Shown in pieces: positions 41,201-53,869 of a stretch of 64,000 nt of DNA. The position numbers and the translations under genes are program-made. Under the pieces are notes generated by a model. The model saw only the letters and a program-made list of their open reading frames with translations, had not been told where the DNA came from and made no database searches. Source of the stretch: Theristus sp. LFF4_11. Taxonomy: Eukaryota > Nematoda > Chromadorea > Monhysterida > Xyalidae. How positions within the stretch are numbered: position 1 is the stretch's first letter; each line of letters starts with the position of its first letter. The stretch covers positions 39,937 through 103,936 of the forward strand of contig JASANC010003274.1 in the NCBI GenBank assembly GCA_030248135.1, written 5' to 3'.

Positions 41201-44200
41201 TGGACAGTACTGCGGATTGAAAAAGCACCGATGCATTTCAATTTTTAAACAGCTTTAGGTGTCTGTGGTTTCTTTACAGTTTGAAAAGTTTTTCAAGTCT
41301 TGATTTCATATTTTATTTTCCGCATCTGGACAGTTGTAACATTTTCTGATGTTATCAACCACGACAATAAAAACATCAGACCACCTCTTCTCAATAATCC
41401 GCTAGTCTGGTCGGTTTGCCAAGTTTGTGAAACACTGCGAGACATAAAAATAGCGGCACACACAGAGACACACACACGTCTGGCACAAAAAAGTATCATG
41501 CGTGTAGTAAATGTAGCATTACCCTATCCCGGTCATGAACGTAAAGTTTTCTGCCGCGACAGACAACCAGCTAATGAAGACTGCTAACTAAATTAAGTCA
41601 AAATGGCATGTAAAACCGTGCATACGTGTACAGACGGTCAAGAAAAAAGTGCAATCTTTCATGGTGGATAACGCCCGAGTGCTGGTGCAACGCACTGTTG
41701 TTGCTCCGTGTTGTTACTGCGCGGCCTGCGTTGGACTTTTTTCTGTCATGCTCTTTCGTTGTCTGCGATGTTGCGGAATGAATTTCTTTTTCTCTTACAC
41801 GGTGCCAAACGAAAGTTTGCCGCAGTGCTTGTTGGCGTGTGTGTTCAGTGGAAATACGTCAGTCATCACACAGCACATGAGCGTTGTTGCAGATGATATT
41901 TTTCAAGCACATTATCACAGAAAAATATTCCAAAAAAACTATCATACGACATGCACAAGTAAAAAGACATCGCATCCCTCCGCGCAAAAGCTCACTTTTG
42001 TCATCAAAATCATGCACTCGTACACACTTGGCATGCGCACGCACACACTCGTGTTGGAAATTTCCATTTTTCTTGTCATCTCGATAGTTTTTGCACTTCA
42101 AAAACGCAACGGCATTGTGGCAGCATAGAAAACAGGCGCATTGTTTGGGCCCCATGGTCGCATTATCGAATCAGAGAGGCGAAGACGACGGCGAAGTCAA
42201 CAACAATCACAAGTGCTGCACTCATTGAGGCCTGGAGAGCTTTGCTGCCAACACACCACTGACACTGACTCATGCACAACGCAAGGGGAGATTTCGTTAT
42301 TTTGCGTCCTGATTGTCGACGTTTGATGGCAGAAAATTTGAAAATCGAAATCACTGTTCACCATAAACATCATCATGTTCAAGTAATTTTTTCAATTTTT
42401 CACACCGACAAAATGCGCAACAGAACCCACAGACAAAAATGAACGTACTTAGGTGAACGGTGGTCGAAACAGACCGGCTGCAAATTACAAATCGCGGCGA
42501 GTCTAAAAAAACTCCGGTGCACCTTTCATGCGAGAAAGATCGGAGGCGTGCTACCGTTTGCTGCAGTGACCTTGATTGGCCCGAGTGTGTCTCTCTCTGT
42601 TTTGAAGGCTGATTTTCTTTTAAGAACTGCAGCACTCAGCACATCGAAAATCTCTCAACATTTGATTTTCGTACATATAATAGCACTTTTATGTCTGCAG
42701 GTTGCTTTCTGTTTTTTGGCATTTGACGTTTTATCGGGTTTCAGTTGCAGTGTTCGTCACAAAAAAATACTATACCCAAAATCCCTTACTTAAACAAAGC
42801 CAGTGAAATGGCACTTTGAACGCCTCTGCAGGATTACGCGCATCGCTTGGCGTTGTTTTCTTCATTCTTTGGGAACTTTATAATTCGCACATACTGTAAC
42901 ACGGTGAGGTGAACCGAAAACAACTCAACGTTGTTTGTTTGTTTACGCTAACTACTCGAGGCATCTGGGCGGTCGATCATTGCAAAGTTTATGTAATTTC
43001 AAATGTGACACACCACTCAATCACAGTCAGCCTGACGCACTGTTCACAGTTTTGCACACAAATACAAACAGTCAAACTCACATCATCTTATGAAATTGTT
43101 GTGCATGCAGAAAACACGAGCACGCACATGTATTTTTGCATTCGACCGCTTCCCCACGGGAGGCCAGGCCAGTCCGGTCAATCATCAATGTTTACAGTCA
43201 ATTGATTTTTGAAAAATGATAAAAACGAAAACTCGTTCGCAAAGAGCGCAGACGGTTTTTTTGCAGTGGGACCCCAACTCATAAAATTTGCTCTGTTTTT
43301 ATTCAATCTTTCGGTTTCCAATTCCATCCGTATATAGCGGTTTTTCAGCGAGTTCAAGTCCAGCGCTTCTTCAATCGCATAACATGGCATGCTTGGTTTG
43401 TACAGAGAAGGGACTCAATGCTCATGTGATACGTGTCTGTCAACAAAAAACAAACATTGAAATCGTGAAACTAAATACGGCAATGTTTAAAAAATGCTAT
43501 ACCGGTGTATGCATGCTTCCCGTGTTTTTCAATCGAGTTTATAAGGTGCAGATGTCCGAATTTCGAAATGTGGAATGCATCATCAAGATTGGCGTCCGCT
43601 TAAAAACAGCAGAATTCACAAAAATAGCCCCCTTGAGAGAAATTGGCGCACGCACTTGACAGCCGCTTACGACCCGACCGCCTCAAACAAGTAGCACGAC
43701 CGAGTTGTTGAGAACGCACACATACCGTATTGGGCAGCCAGTGCACTTATACAGCCAATTGTGAGTGTGTGTGTGTGTGTTGCACACGCGCAAACAAACA
43801 CTGAAACCGAAGAAAAATAAAGCCTTCCATCAAACCGGTGTGTGCCTGTTGACCAACTACACAGACCTTTGTGTGCTTGCGAACGGTCTTCAAACGAAAA
43901 CTATGAGTTTTTTGCAGAATGATTTGATTGAGTAAATACACGACAAACACGCGCACTCATACAGTACCGCCAAACGTTTGAGCGAAATAAGCAGATTCGC
44001 CCGACAAAAACGCGCTCAAAGACGTGCCCTCTAAGCGACACACGGCAGAACTGAGGAGACACACCGCAACACACACACACTGGCCTATCGGTTGAGTTTG
44101 TTGCCCGCTAGCAAGCAATCATTGTGAGCGTCTGATACACAGCAGTGATAGAAAAATTGAAAGAAAAACCTGTTGTTGCCGCGGAAAAAGTGGCACAACA

Positions 44201-47200
44201 AGAAAGTTAGAGCGAGCGAGAGACGCTGCGGCAGAATCAAATCATTTTCGCTTTGCATATCCATTGCGCGCCGTGCAAACGCGTTAGCGCGCAATCAGTG
44301 CATTATATGGGCAGCTTCAGGGCACGACGCATGCGACACACACACAGACAATGCAGGCTAATGCACAACAACACATAGCGCCCTCCACAAGTTCTTCCGG
44401 TTCGCCTTATGCTTGATGAACGCAAGTTTTGTTGTCTCACATTCCAAAATCCACAAACAATACAGCGGAACAAACAAAGTATTATTACAGTACAACAAAT
44501 TATTGTATAGTAGTACTACAACGCATGTCATCTCTGCTGCAGTGCCATCCAGCACGCGCGCACTCTGCTTGACGCTCGTGCGTCTCCCGTGCTTTCATTC
44601 ATTGAAAGTCAGGGCTGTTCGCTCTGAACGTGCCCGGGTGTAATTGTGATCTTCCTGTCCTCGACCAATGCACTTTGCCCATCAAATCAGTGACAGACGC
44701 CTTTGCGACATTGCGCATGGACAGGCAACAAGAATGTGCGTGTGTCACCAAGTGTGCGCGTGTTTCTTTAAAAGACATCCCCCAGGATCTCCATTTTATG
44801 TGAGCGCCTCACGGATTTCCCGCAAGTGCGCGAAAGAAAATTCTAACGCAAACTAGTCGCAATTTTTTGGGACAAACATGCAAGTCATATGCGCACATTC
44901 GCGTGTGTGTGTGTGTCCTCCCTGTTATCACAGTTTTTGGCAACGTTCAACCACACAAGAACACTGACAATCGCATGGCAAGGTCGAAAAATAGCACCAC
45001 ATACGCGTAAATCCTGCCACGGATCTCTACTTTGGCGCACGCATTTCTGATTCTGAGTGCTGCGTGACTGACGATTGAGGTTATTTACAACAATGATAAC
45101 GGATTAGAGAGCACATTGTAAAATGAGAATAATGCAAAATTACAGTGCACAGCGTTGAATGGAACGTGCAAGAACAATAACAAAAAAGCCCTAATGCAAA
45201 CTGACCGTAACGAAACACGTTCCAATTTCAGCGTCCTCAGGCACGTTGATCGTGTAGATCGACTCCTCAAACACGGGCGCGTTGTCGTTCACATCCAGTA
45301 CGCTGATAATGACCTGCATTTTGATAAAAAAGTACAAAAACATGATTCAAGACATGTTACTGCGTATTCAACTAATCGTATCTTGACAAGAAACTTGCTC
45401 CAACTTGATCGTAAGTGCGCATTCATGTTGCAGTATTTAGTAACCGCACAGCAAACATAGCTGCACTGCACCATGAATGCGCCTCAACCGCACCTTTGCG
45501 TTGTCCGTCCTCTGCGGGAGGCCGTTGTCGCTGGCAGTGACCGTCAACTGCGGTCGGGCACTGCTCTCGCAGTCGATCTGTTGTTTCGTCGTGATCAGGC
45601 CAGTCTCGGCGTCGATGTTGAACCACTGCTCGTACGAGGACGATCCATCGAACGCGTACGTGACCCGTGCGTTCTCGCCAGCGTCCGCATCGATCGCAGT
45701 CACCTTCAGCACGGACGCACCAATCGCCGCCTGTTCGCCCACATCCGCCTCGTACGTGCGTTTCGTGAACCGCGGCGCGTTGTCGTTCACGTCCGTCACA
45801 CGCAGCGCTATCATTTTTGCGGCGACCACCTGAAAGGAATCGCTGCTTTTTTGACGAAAGTTGTGTCCGAAAGTCGTTTTTCTTGTCTCGTTTTTGTCGG
45901 TCAAACCAAATCAACAACAACTTCAATGCCGAACCCCCCGCGCAAATCCCCCAGCCGACCTTTCCGCCGAGTCCCCATCGAAACTGCGCATTCAGTCGGT
46001 ACTCATCAATGAACTCGCGGTCCAACGCCGCCGCCACCCGGAGCACGAACGCACTCGCACTGGTCGGCTCCAGCACGAACTTGCCCGAGTGGCCGTGCAG
46101 TTCGGCGTTCAAGTCGCCGCGGCCGCCTTCCGGGAACGTTTGCTCCTGCGTGTCGGCGACGGAGAGTCGCGCGACCAGATCGCCGACGGCGGCGTCCTCG
46201 CGCACGGACGCGTCGCCCGATTCGCCGAGGAAGAGCACCTTGACCTGTGCCGTGTGCTCGTCGACGTCGACGATGCGGATGGTGATGAACGCCGAAGCCT
46301 CGTACGCCTGCTGGCCGCCGTCGCGGGCGACCACGACGAATTCGTATCTGAATTGTAGTTCGTTCGTTTTGCGGATGAGTTTCGGTAAGCAACTCGGTTT
46401 GGCTGTGTAGCGTGCTGGTTTCCGGAACTCGCTTCTTTGTTTGTAGCGTGCTGGTTTCCGGAACTCGCTTCTTTGTCTGTAACTCCAAACGGTGCCGATA
46501 ATGTCAACAAAAAAACAGAACGAGAAAAAAAAGCAAAACCGACTTGCGCTGATGTAACGCGGTCAACGGTCGAGCGACCGAGACGACGCCGGTCCGCCGG
46601 TCTACGACAAACGGCGGTCGTGCCGCACCGATGCCGACGGCGCCGGTGGCCAGCTGCAGTTTGTAGGTGACCTGCCCGTTGGCGCCGGCGTCCTTGTCCT
46701 CCGCATGCACCGTCAGCACCGCTGCGCCAACACTCGCGTTTCGACCCACCTGAGCCGTGTATTCCACCTGCAAAACGTGAATCAGTAGAACACTCTGAAA
46801 AAATGGACTGATAAAACGGTTATTACTCAAAGGCTACTAAAACACGTACTAAAACAGTTACTAGAAAGGCCACTAAAACGACTACTAACAGGGTTATTAG
46901 AAAAACCACTAAAACCGCTACTAATAGGGTTACCAGAATGACCCCTAAAACGGCTATTACAACGGATGCACTACTGAAAACGTGTCCGTCCGCAGCACCT
47001 GTGTGAACGTGGGCACGTTGTCGTTCGCGTCCTCGATGGTGACATTCACGAGCAGCTGGCCGGTGAGCGGTGGGTCGCCCCCGTCGAGCGCCTCGACCAC
47101 CACCTGGTACGCATCGCGGAACTCTCGATCAATAGCGGCATTCACGATCAACACCGGCTGCAGGCCGTTGATTCGTCGCGTCACCAGACGGAACGCGTTG

Positions 47201-47911
47201 TTGACGTTGCCGGACACGATGCGATAGTCGGCGACGCCCAGGGCACCGCTGTCACGGTCGGTAGCCGAGGGCAACGCGATCTCGGAGTTGACGCGCACGT
47301 ACTCGCTGATCTTCACGTTGAACGTCGCCTCGCGAAACGCCGGCGCGTTGTCGTTCTGGTCAATCACCTCGATCACCACGTTGATGCCCTGCGCGAGTTT
47401 TGGGCAATTTTTACCCAGAATGATCCAAAAAACCAATCAAGGAAAGAGACATTTTTAGGATGTGGGTTTATGTTTATTGCGCATAATGACCCAAAAATCA
47501 AGATGCGTGACTATTACCCACAATCCAAAACCAATCAACCAATGCTCCCCTCACCTCCGACGTGTCCAGCGGTATCGCCAAGAACGAGTATTGCTTCTTC
47601 TGTTCGTAGTCCAACTGTGAACGCGTGCGTATCTCGCCCGTTCGATTGTTGACGTCGAGCACGGCGTTCGTGTCCTCCTGGATGACGAGCAGATACGAGT
47701 CCACATTCGCTGCCAGCGGCTTGTCCGAGATGTAGCCGACGATCGAGCCGACGTCGACGCCCTCCGGTATGCGGAACTTTTTGTCGATGTCCGCCAGAAC
47801 ACCGATTGGAATCGCCATCAGCAGTAGCAATAGTGCTAGAACACTGTGCACGTCCGCACGCGTGCTGGCCGCTGTTCGTCTTCCACTGGCCCTCACGAAA
47901 TCGGGCGGCAT
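23238..47911 (-). CDS. DCHS: Dachsous-type cadherin with 27 EC repeats
   Basis: 29 minus-strand exons, 3440 residues: 47555..47911, 46999..47388, 46544..46767, 45960..46347, 45494..45829, 45206..45313, 38150..38345, 35933..36163, 35314..35623, 34794..35217, 33896..34679, 32884..33278, 31989..32670, 31442..31678, 30532..30663, 30161..30367, 29453..29813, 29021..29272, 28668..28884, 28357..28504, 27938..28185, 27635..27851, 27255..27565, 26720..26966, 26446..26623, 26103..26355, 25321..26013, 24159..25212, 23238..23980. All phases close. A signal peptide ([17 protein letters not shown]) is followed by about 27 cadherin repeats, counted from DxNDNxP linkers, some degenerate (before exons 4, 9, 12-13, 19-20). 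One transmembrane helix (residues about 3008-3032) and a 408-residue tail with D5 and Gln tracts and [16 protein letters not shown] near the end. No EGF or laminin-G domains, so Dachsous rather than Fat. Dachsous binds Fat between cells for planar polarity and growth control. Introns hold OSCP1 and several mobile elements. Confidence 0.95.
27064..27230 (+). mobile_element. tRNA-derived SINE, copy 3
   Basis: A clean A box (TGGCCGAGTGG) near 27070 and a B-box-like GGGCGATCTAGCCC near 27113, then a body matching copy 1 in scattered blocks (GGGCGCCCTAC, GACGACGCTT, TTGGCTTGCCCTG). In the Dachsous intron between exons 26966 and 27255. Confidence 0.65.
31226..31399 (+). mobile_element. MITE family 2, copy C
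   Basis: Starts TACACAATCGAACTCTAAAT and ends TATAGAGTTCGACTGTA, with TTGGCTGGTGATCACGCGAT inside. In the Dachsous intron between exons 30663 and 31442. Confidence 0.8.
31789..31957 (+). mobile_element. MITE family 2, copy D
   Basis: TACAGTCGGACTC and AATTATAGGGAACCAGCTGA at the left end, mirrored by TCAGCTGATTCCCTATAATT and ATCAACTGTA at the right, giving about 38 bp of inverted repeat. In the next Dachsous intron, 390 bp from copy C, in the same orientation. Confidence 0.85.
36164..38149. other. Dachsous intron 7
   Basis: About 2 kb of non-coding sequence. No splice-consistent open frame with recognisable coding content and no MITE copy are seen. Confidence 0.45.
39524..41220 (+). CDS. 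OSCP1: OSCP1 homologue, nested in a Dachsous intron
   Basis: Exons 39524..39607, 39746..40077 and 40377..41220, 419 residues (human about 380-390). It starts [20 protein letters not shown] and continues with [13 protein letters not shown], the highly conserved [30 protein letters not shown] and [19 protein letters not shown], ending in a DELLELMDS motif. An Ala-rich low-complexity insert (about residues 245-280) is coded partly by GCT runs. OSCP1 was named for effects on organic solute transport, and homologues are linked to cilia and membrane traffic. The whole gene lies inside the 6.9-kb sixth intron of the Dachsous gene, on the other strand. MITE family 1 copy 3 sits in its second intron. 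Confidence 0.95.
40107..40267 (+). mobile_element. MITE family 1, copy 3
   Basis: Same ends (GGGTTCTGCGACTGAATGTG and GCACGCATTGAGTCTCGGTA) with an internal deletion of about 20 bp around the CTATTTAGGGG block. Lies in intron 2 of OSCP1, starting about 30 bp after the donor. Confidence 0.85.
41221..45205. other. Remainder of Dachsous intron 6
   Basis: About 4 kb without a supported exon. It contains GT/CA microsatellite tracts (near 43765, 44070 and 44905) and A/T-rich sequence. No recognised RNA gene. Confidence 0.45.
46393..46470. repeat. Tandem direct repeat, two copies
   Basis: A 35-bp unit (GCGTGCTGGTTTCCGGAACT then CGCTTCTTTGT) occurs twice in a row in Dachsous intron 3. Confidence 0.8.
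46826..46975. repeat. Short tandem array of ACTAAAAC-type units
   Basis: About ten degenerate copies of a 14-16 bp unit related to CTACTAAAACGGTTA, in Dachsous intron 2. Low complexity, no open frame. Confidence 0.75.
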
Positions 47912-50443
47912 TTTTTTGCGGAAATCTTTGCTATCGCTTCATATCATTGATATGCAACGCTGAGACATTCAGCGGTTTATTCTTACTCGGAATGTATACC
48001 ACACCCACCGTCGTTCCAGCCACATTCCGTTCATTTCATGACCTGTCAAACGGAAGTTTCAGAGTTTTTTGAAAATTGTTGCAATATTAAATGCGAGTGG
48101 AAAGTTTTCTTTATGGCGCGCGAAACGTTCACCAAAATCGTTTTTCACCGAATGACTGAAGTGAAGAACGAGCCGTTTGGGGACCGCATGTGTGTGACGT
48201 GAGTGTGTGCGTGCCGGATGCTCAGGCAGATCATAAAGATACAACACACGGGGTCATGCCTCCAGGGTGCCAATTGACCAACTGTGTGTTTGCCACTTGA
48301 TGGTAATCTATCATGCAATCGAATGGCCATACCAAATGTATTCACAAAGTTATAAATCGTCCACCGATAAACGCGATGTGCAGCAAATGCACCGCAAAAA
48401 CACTCGTCTCACTTTCGTTCAAATGTGCGGCATGGGCGCGCAAAAGTTTATGGTCAATAATAAAAAAAAACAAGTCAACCATCTTATTGGCGCTTCTCAA
48501 TATGGGGCGCTGTTGTTGTTTCTCGCAACCAAGACGACCGAGCAGTTTGATTGCACTTTTAGCGAGCTCATATAACTCTTGGCGCAGATGAGGAGTCGCG
48601 AAAAAAGTCACGTTTTTGAACGCTGAATAAATTTACAACAGACACCCTGGTAGGCGCTTTTATTGGCGTCTAATGAGTGCCAATGAATAAAACACACAAT
48701 GCTCCAGAAAGGGGCCACCCAAACGCCTGCGCTGATAACAACGGATATGATTTTTTTGTGACGCTCGTTTCATTACAAGCAGCAAATGAATGGCGAACTT
48801 TTTCCACCTCGCATTACATAATCCGTGCTATTCATAAAAACCGGGAGCGCGCGCGCGCACAGAGCATTTTGTTTTTCAGTTTTTCTTGTATGTTTTTTTC
48901 TTGCAGTGCGGTTTTCCGCCAACTTTTCAGTGTTCTCTCGGCCGCGCACAAACATGCGGACGCGCCGAATATGCCGCGCGTTATTTATCTTCTCCCAACC
49001 GAAACAATGGGTGGTGCTACATCATAAAGTTGCGTAACAACAGCGCCTAAAAGCACCAAAGGTGCCCCGGAGACATTGAAAACTTTTCGTTTTATAACGC
49101 CCATTTAACAAGATCCGAACGCCGATAAACGGAAATAAAACAGCGGCCTGTCATAACCGTTTTGGTTTTCTTTGGTGCGGAGTCAAAAGTCGCACACGCG
49201 CGCGCGTGTCCGAACAAAAAAGTTTTACAAGATACACAACATCGTTTTGGAAGCGCTTATGAAAACGCATTACTGCTGATGGTATGGTTATGATTTGAGC
49301 TATGGGCAAACTCTGCAATCGGTGATCTATGGTGAAAGTACCTGAAAACTGAAATCTCAAGTCGATTTCCATTAACCGCATTTGGGCGAACATAATAAAC
49401 GGGCGGTGGAAACGAGCGGCCAGCAGCACTTTGCTGCGTCATTATTCTTTTCTTGTGCCGCCGCAAACAAAAACGGCCGAACCTTTTGGAACAATACATC
49501 TGTCGTTCAGTCAAAACACACGAAGCGTCGCGCAAGTTGAGACAGCGCGCGTGATTTATAGTTTTTTTATGGGACACAAAGTGCGCAACTGTGTCGCGCA
49601 CAACACAAAATATGCTCAATTAAGGCGAATACTAAATTACGATGTCAAACACGCGCAAATGTGCGTTTGGAGGGAGGCGCCGCGATTACAGCAGAAACGA
49701 ACAGAAATGCAACAGCGCGCAAATGAGGCTAAAATAGTTGGTGCTAGAAGTATGCCAGAATTATTAGCACATAACTTTTAACATAACTTTTCAGAAACAA
49801 ATTTTCGTGTTTCGTTTGGCACTGAGCAGCACCGGCTGGGTCTGTAACAGAAAAAATTTAAAGAAAAACTACGACAACGTAATATTAGGCCGATTGTGTG
49901 CAGCACATTTTGTATTATTATGACCTGCGTAACTGTTCTCACTGCTGCACAAGGCGCGCGCATTCCCATAAGAAAAATATGTGTCTTATTGGTTTGCAGC
50001 GCAATGACCCGAGCGCCTTCTGTTGGTTAGTCAGTGAAACATAGCGTCTGCGTGTTGTCTTTTTCACATACCGTACCAGTGCATATTATTCACTGCGCTA
50101 AATTGAATCTTCGATTTTGAAACTATCCAAGTTCAACTTTAAATTTTATTCACGTTCTTTACGCGTTACAATTTCATCCGATTGAATTACGATTTATTTT
50201 TGGAGTCATGCTAGCCTTGAAATAAAATGCAGCAAAAGCGGGCATAATAATCACACGATTACGAATTTAAAAACAGCGTAATGTGAATCAAGAAAATGCA
50301 AGAAAATTCTTGTGTTAGGCAATAAATCGGCTTTTTAAACTTTTGAAAGCGTATGAATATTTTAAGCCAAGATTTATACCCCCAGTGATGTATCGATCAA
50401 GACAATAATGTTTTTTTAAAAAAAGAGTCTTTCTATATTTTTA
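47912..50443. other. Intergenic, upstream of Dachsous
   Basis: About 2.5 kb with no supported exon. It holds the Dachsous promoter (minus strand) and the 3' UTR of the acyl-CoA synthetase gene. No repeat family member is recognised. Confidence 0.5.
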
Positions 50444-53400
50444 CTATTTCACGGTCGTGTTTCGGTACATTTCTTCGATGTCTTTTGCGAAATGTTTGCG
50501 CAGTTGAGGCCGCTTCGACTTCAGCGTCGGCGTCAAGAGGCCGTTTTCAACGGAGAATGGCTCGGATATCAATTTGATGGCTTTCACCTGTAAATCAGTA
50601 GAAAACCAACATTTCAGTTGAGCTTCAGAAAACAAAACCATGAAGCGAGATACAACAAAGCAACCTGTTCAATCGAGTTCAGCTTATTCTCCTTTCCGGT
50701 GGCCGTGATCTCCCGTAACACGAACTGCTGCACGCGCGGCATCTGGCAGAGCGCCTCGAGCGTCCTCTGCTCACCGTGCTCTCGCTCGTACCACTCAATC
50801 AGACTCTGCTCATCCGGCACGACGATGGCGACCAGGAAGCGCTGCAGACTGTCACCATCCACGAACACCTGCGCCACATACGGCGAGCGCACGTACACAT
50901 TCTCGATCTTCTCCGGCGCCACGTATTCGCCCTGCGCCAGCTTGAAGATGTGCTTCTTGCGGTCGACGATCTTGAGCGTGCCGTTGCGCAGCCACGTGCC
51001 GACGTCGCCCGTGTGCAGCCAGCCATCGGCGTCGATCGTCTCCGCCGTCTTCTCGGGCTCCTTCAGATAGCCGCGCGTCACGGCCGGCCCACGGATGCAG
51101 ATCTCGCCCTTGCCGTCCTTGGAGAAGTAGCTCAGTTCGGGCACGTCGACGAGACGAATGTGGGCGACCGGCGATGGGCCGCCGACGTGGCCGCCGGTGT
51201 AGTCGCCGGGCAGTGTGTTTGTCGCCAGCGCCGTGCATTCCGTCTGACCGTAGCCTGGAAATACGCAAATAACTGACAAGTAGCATTTTTTTCTCGCGCT
51301 AATAACTTGAAAAACTTGAAAATAATATTATTAAATTTAAGGTTCTGCGACTGAATCCGTTCGTAGACGTAGAAAGGAAACCAGTTTTAATTCTTATGTG
51401 GTAATTCAAAACAGCCTAAGTGACTCGGCCATATATTTCGGGGACACGGTCAATTAACCAAATTTGAATTCCCGCGCGTCATGCTAGAAACTGTTCAGCT
51501 ATCTTTGCGTGCATTAAGTCTCGTTAGCAAATTAAAAGATCTGTACTGTACGGACCCTCCATGATGTGCGCTCCGAGCGTCACACGACACATCTCGAGCA
51601 CCTCACTAGCAATGGGCGCCGAGCCGGTGGCCATCACACGCACGCATCCGCCAAGCTCCGCCTGCAGTTTGCCGAACAACAGCCGATCCCAGACGGTGTC
51701 GCGCGCGACGACGCCCCGTTTCACCTGCGCCAGTTTACTGTTGTAGGCGCACTTGAACAGCGCCCGTTTCAGCCAGCCCGCCGCCTCGAGACCGCCGTTG
51801 ACGCGGTCGTACAGACGGTTGAGCAACCGCGGCACCACCGGAAAGAACACCGGCTTCAGCGTTTTCATGTCGTCCGTCAGGCCGCGAATGTCGCCGTGCA
51901 GATAGCCGATGCGCCCGCCGACGCTCAGCGTGTACCAGTGCACCATCTGCTCGAACATGTGCGACAGCGGCAGGTAGCTGATGACGGGCTCGTTCGGCTT
52001 CAGCATGCTGAACTGACAGGCGCGGTCGATCGTGTAGATGCAGGAGAGGTTGGTGATCAGATTGTGGTGCGTTAGCATGACGCCCTTCGGGTTGCCCGTC
52101 GTGCCGCTCGTGTAGCAGATCACATATCTGTGGATTGTTGTTGTTGTTTTTTTCGGTGCTGTTTAGTTATTCAGTTTTGTACGCATGCATTTTGTTAGTA
52201 TTTGTTTAGTAAACCTATTTAGTAGTTATGTTGTTTTTTAGCTTTTTAGTTTCGGGATTGGTTGCCGAGTACCGAAGCTCTTCAGTGGTTTGGTGTGCAG
52301 GGGTGAACAAAATGCAAGAGGGAGACAGCCGCTAATGATTGAATTGCGAAAGCAACCACCACAACATGCACGAACAGATCATCCTTGTTCGGCAGCGTCG
52401 GTGTCGCTTTGTGCACGGCGCCCGAGCGCACCATCTCCGCGAACGTGTACACGTGCAGACTGACGTTGGACGCCTTGTCCCTGAGCTCATCCGTGACGTC
52501 ATGCTCGTCAATCACGATCAGCGTCTTCAGACTCGGCATCTCCGTCCGTTGTGATATCAGTGAGTTCGCCTGTTGATATAAACAAAATCTCCTTTAAGTC
52601 AATTTTCTGAAACAAAAAAGCTTACGAGAGCGAAATCTTTATCGGGTCCAACGGCTACACTGGCACTGACTATGACTATCTTTGGTTGAGTATTTCGGTC
52701 AGTTCGTTTGTGTCAGTGTTACGCACAAAAAACATTCCTCTGCAACTCTGAGCACGTTTCAGCAAGAGCTGTGTGTATGTTTGCGGACCTTGGCAGCGGT
52801 GTCGAGCACAATGATCTCAATGTCAGCCTGGTTGACGATGTAGGCGGCGGCATGTGCGCCGAGCGTGTCGTACAGCGGCACGACGACGACGCTGTGCCGT
52901 ACGCACGCCAACGCGCACGTCAGCCACTCGGCGCAGTTGCGTGCGTAGATGCCCACGAACGAGTCGTTGCCTGAAATGGTGCTCGCAAATACACCGGGAA
53001 TATTGACGAACGAAACACAGTTCACTCGAACGACCAGCTGCAGCAGGGGCACAAACTTTTTAAAAAAAAATTATACAGTAAGTCAACGAGTTTGGAGCGA
53101 AAGTGTCGCACTGGTGTGTCAAGAGGTCTGCCTGGTGTCCGCCGCACTGACGAGCCAGCAGACGGGACAAAACTGGCGAAACTGCAATAAACCGCCGATT
53201 TTATGTGTTGCGACTTGCCTGGCTGCATGCCGAGGTGCACCAGTGCAGCGCCAAAGTCCGTTGCCTGTTGCATCACGGCGCCGTACGTGCGCCAGACGTA
53301 ATCAGCGTCCTTGGTCGGTCGCCATCCCACGCAACTGCCGTCACGGCTCTTCTCTTGACCGATACAGAACACGTCATACAGCGTCTGTGCGCGGCTGTCG

Positions 53401-53869
53401 AACAGCTGCACGTATTCACCGTTCGGCACCAGCGGTGAACAGTAGCTGAAAACCGTCTGAACATTGCGCTGAGAAAGAGAACCGTTTCAAATATTTTTGC
53501 TAAACGTCCATCTTCCTACAAAAATAGCCATTTTGAAATCTGGCATGTGTAAAAGTTCCAGTCTAAAGAGAGTGCACTCTGTTACGCAGTCACACACGCA
53601 CGCTGACACCACCACCGTTTATTGTTGTTGTGACCGAAATGCATGGTCGTCACACATCTAAACAAACGTTATACCCTTCAACAATGCCCAAAACAAGCGT
53701 ACGTGTCCTCAGTGCCGTTGACCAGCACCGCCTGTTTGCTGAGATAATCGTGAACGGCAGATTTGCTGCCGGCTGCTCGACGTCGCATGATCGTGTAGAA
53801 GACGACAATCGATCCAATGGCCACGGGCAGTATCAACTCGCGCGGAAACTGGCTCACTATCGAACTCAT
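50444..53869 (-). CDS. ACSL: Long-chain fatty acid-CoA ligase
   Basis: Seven minus-strand exons: 53703..53869, 53219..53445, 52789..52970, 52370..52569, 51556..52127, 50665..51254 and 50444..50587, 693 residues (human ACSL1 698). An N-terminal membrane anchor (LPVAIGSIVVFYTIM) precedes the AMP-binding domain with ICYTSGTTGNPKG, SYLPLSHMFEQ, EGYGQTECTA, DGWLHTGDVGTW, and the ACSL block RKKHIFKLAQGEYVAPEKIE, ending NGLLTPTLKSKRPQLR. The enzyme activates C12-C20 fatty acids with ATP and CoA on the ER or outer mitochondrial membrane. The intron after 53219 uses a GC donor (CCAG|GCAAGT) and the one after 52370 probably does too (GT|GCATGT). The acceptor at 53445 is one of two options. It is closest to the ACSL1/5/6 group by eye. 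Confidence 0.95.
51336..51530 (+). mobile_element. MITE family 1, copy 4
   Basis: Same family (GGTTCTGCGACTGAATCCGT start, GCATTAAGTCTCGTTAGC end), more diverged in the middle. Lies in the acyl-CoA synthetase intron between exons 51254 and 51556. Confidence 0.85.
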
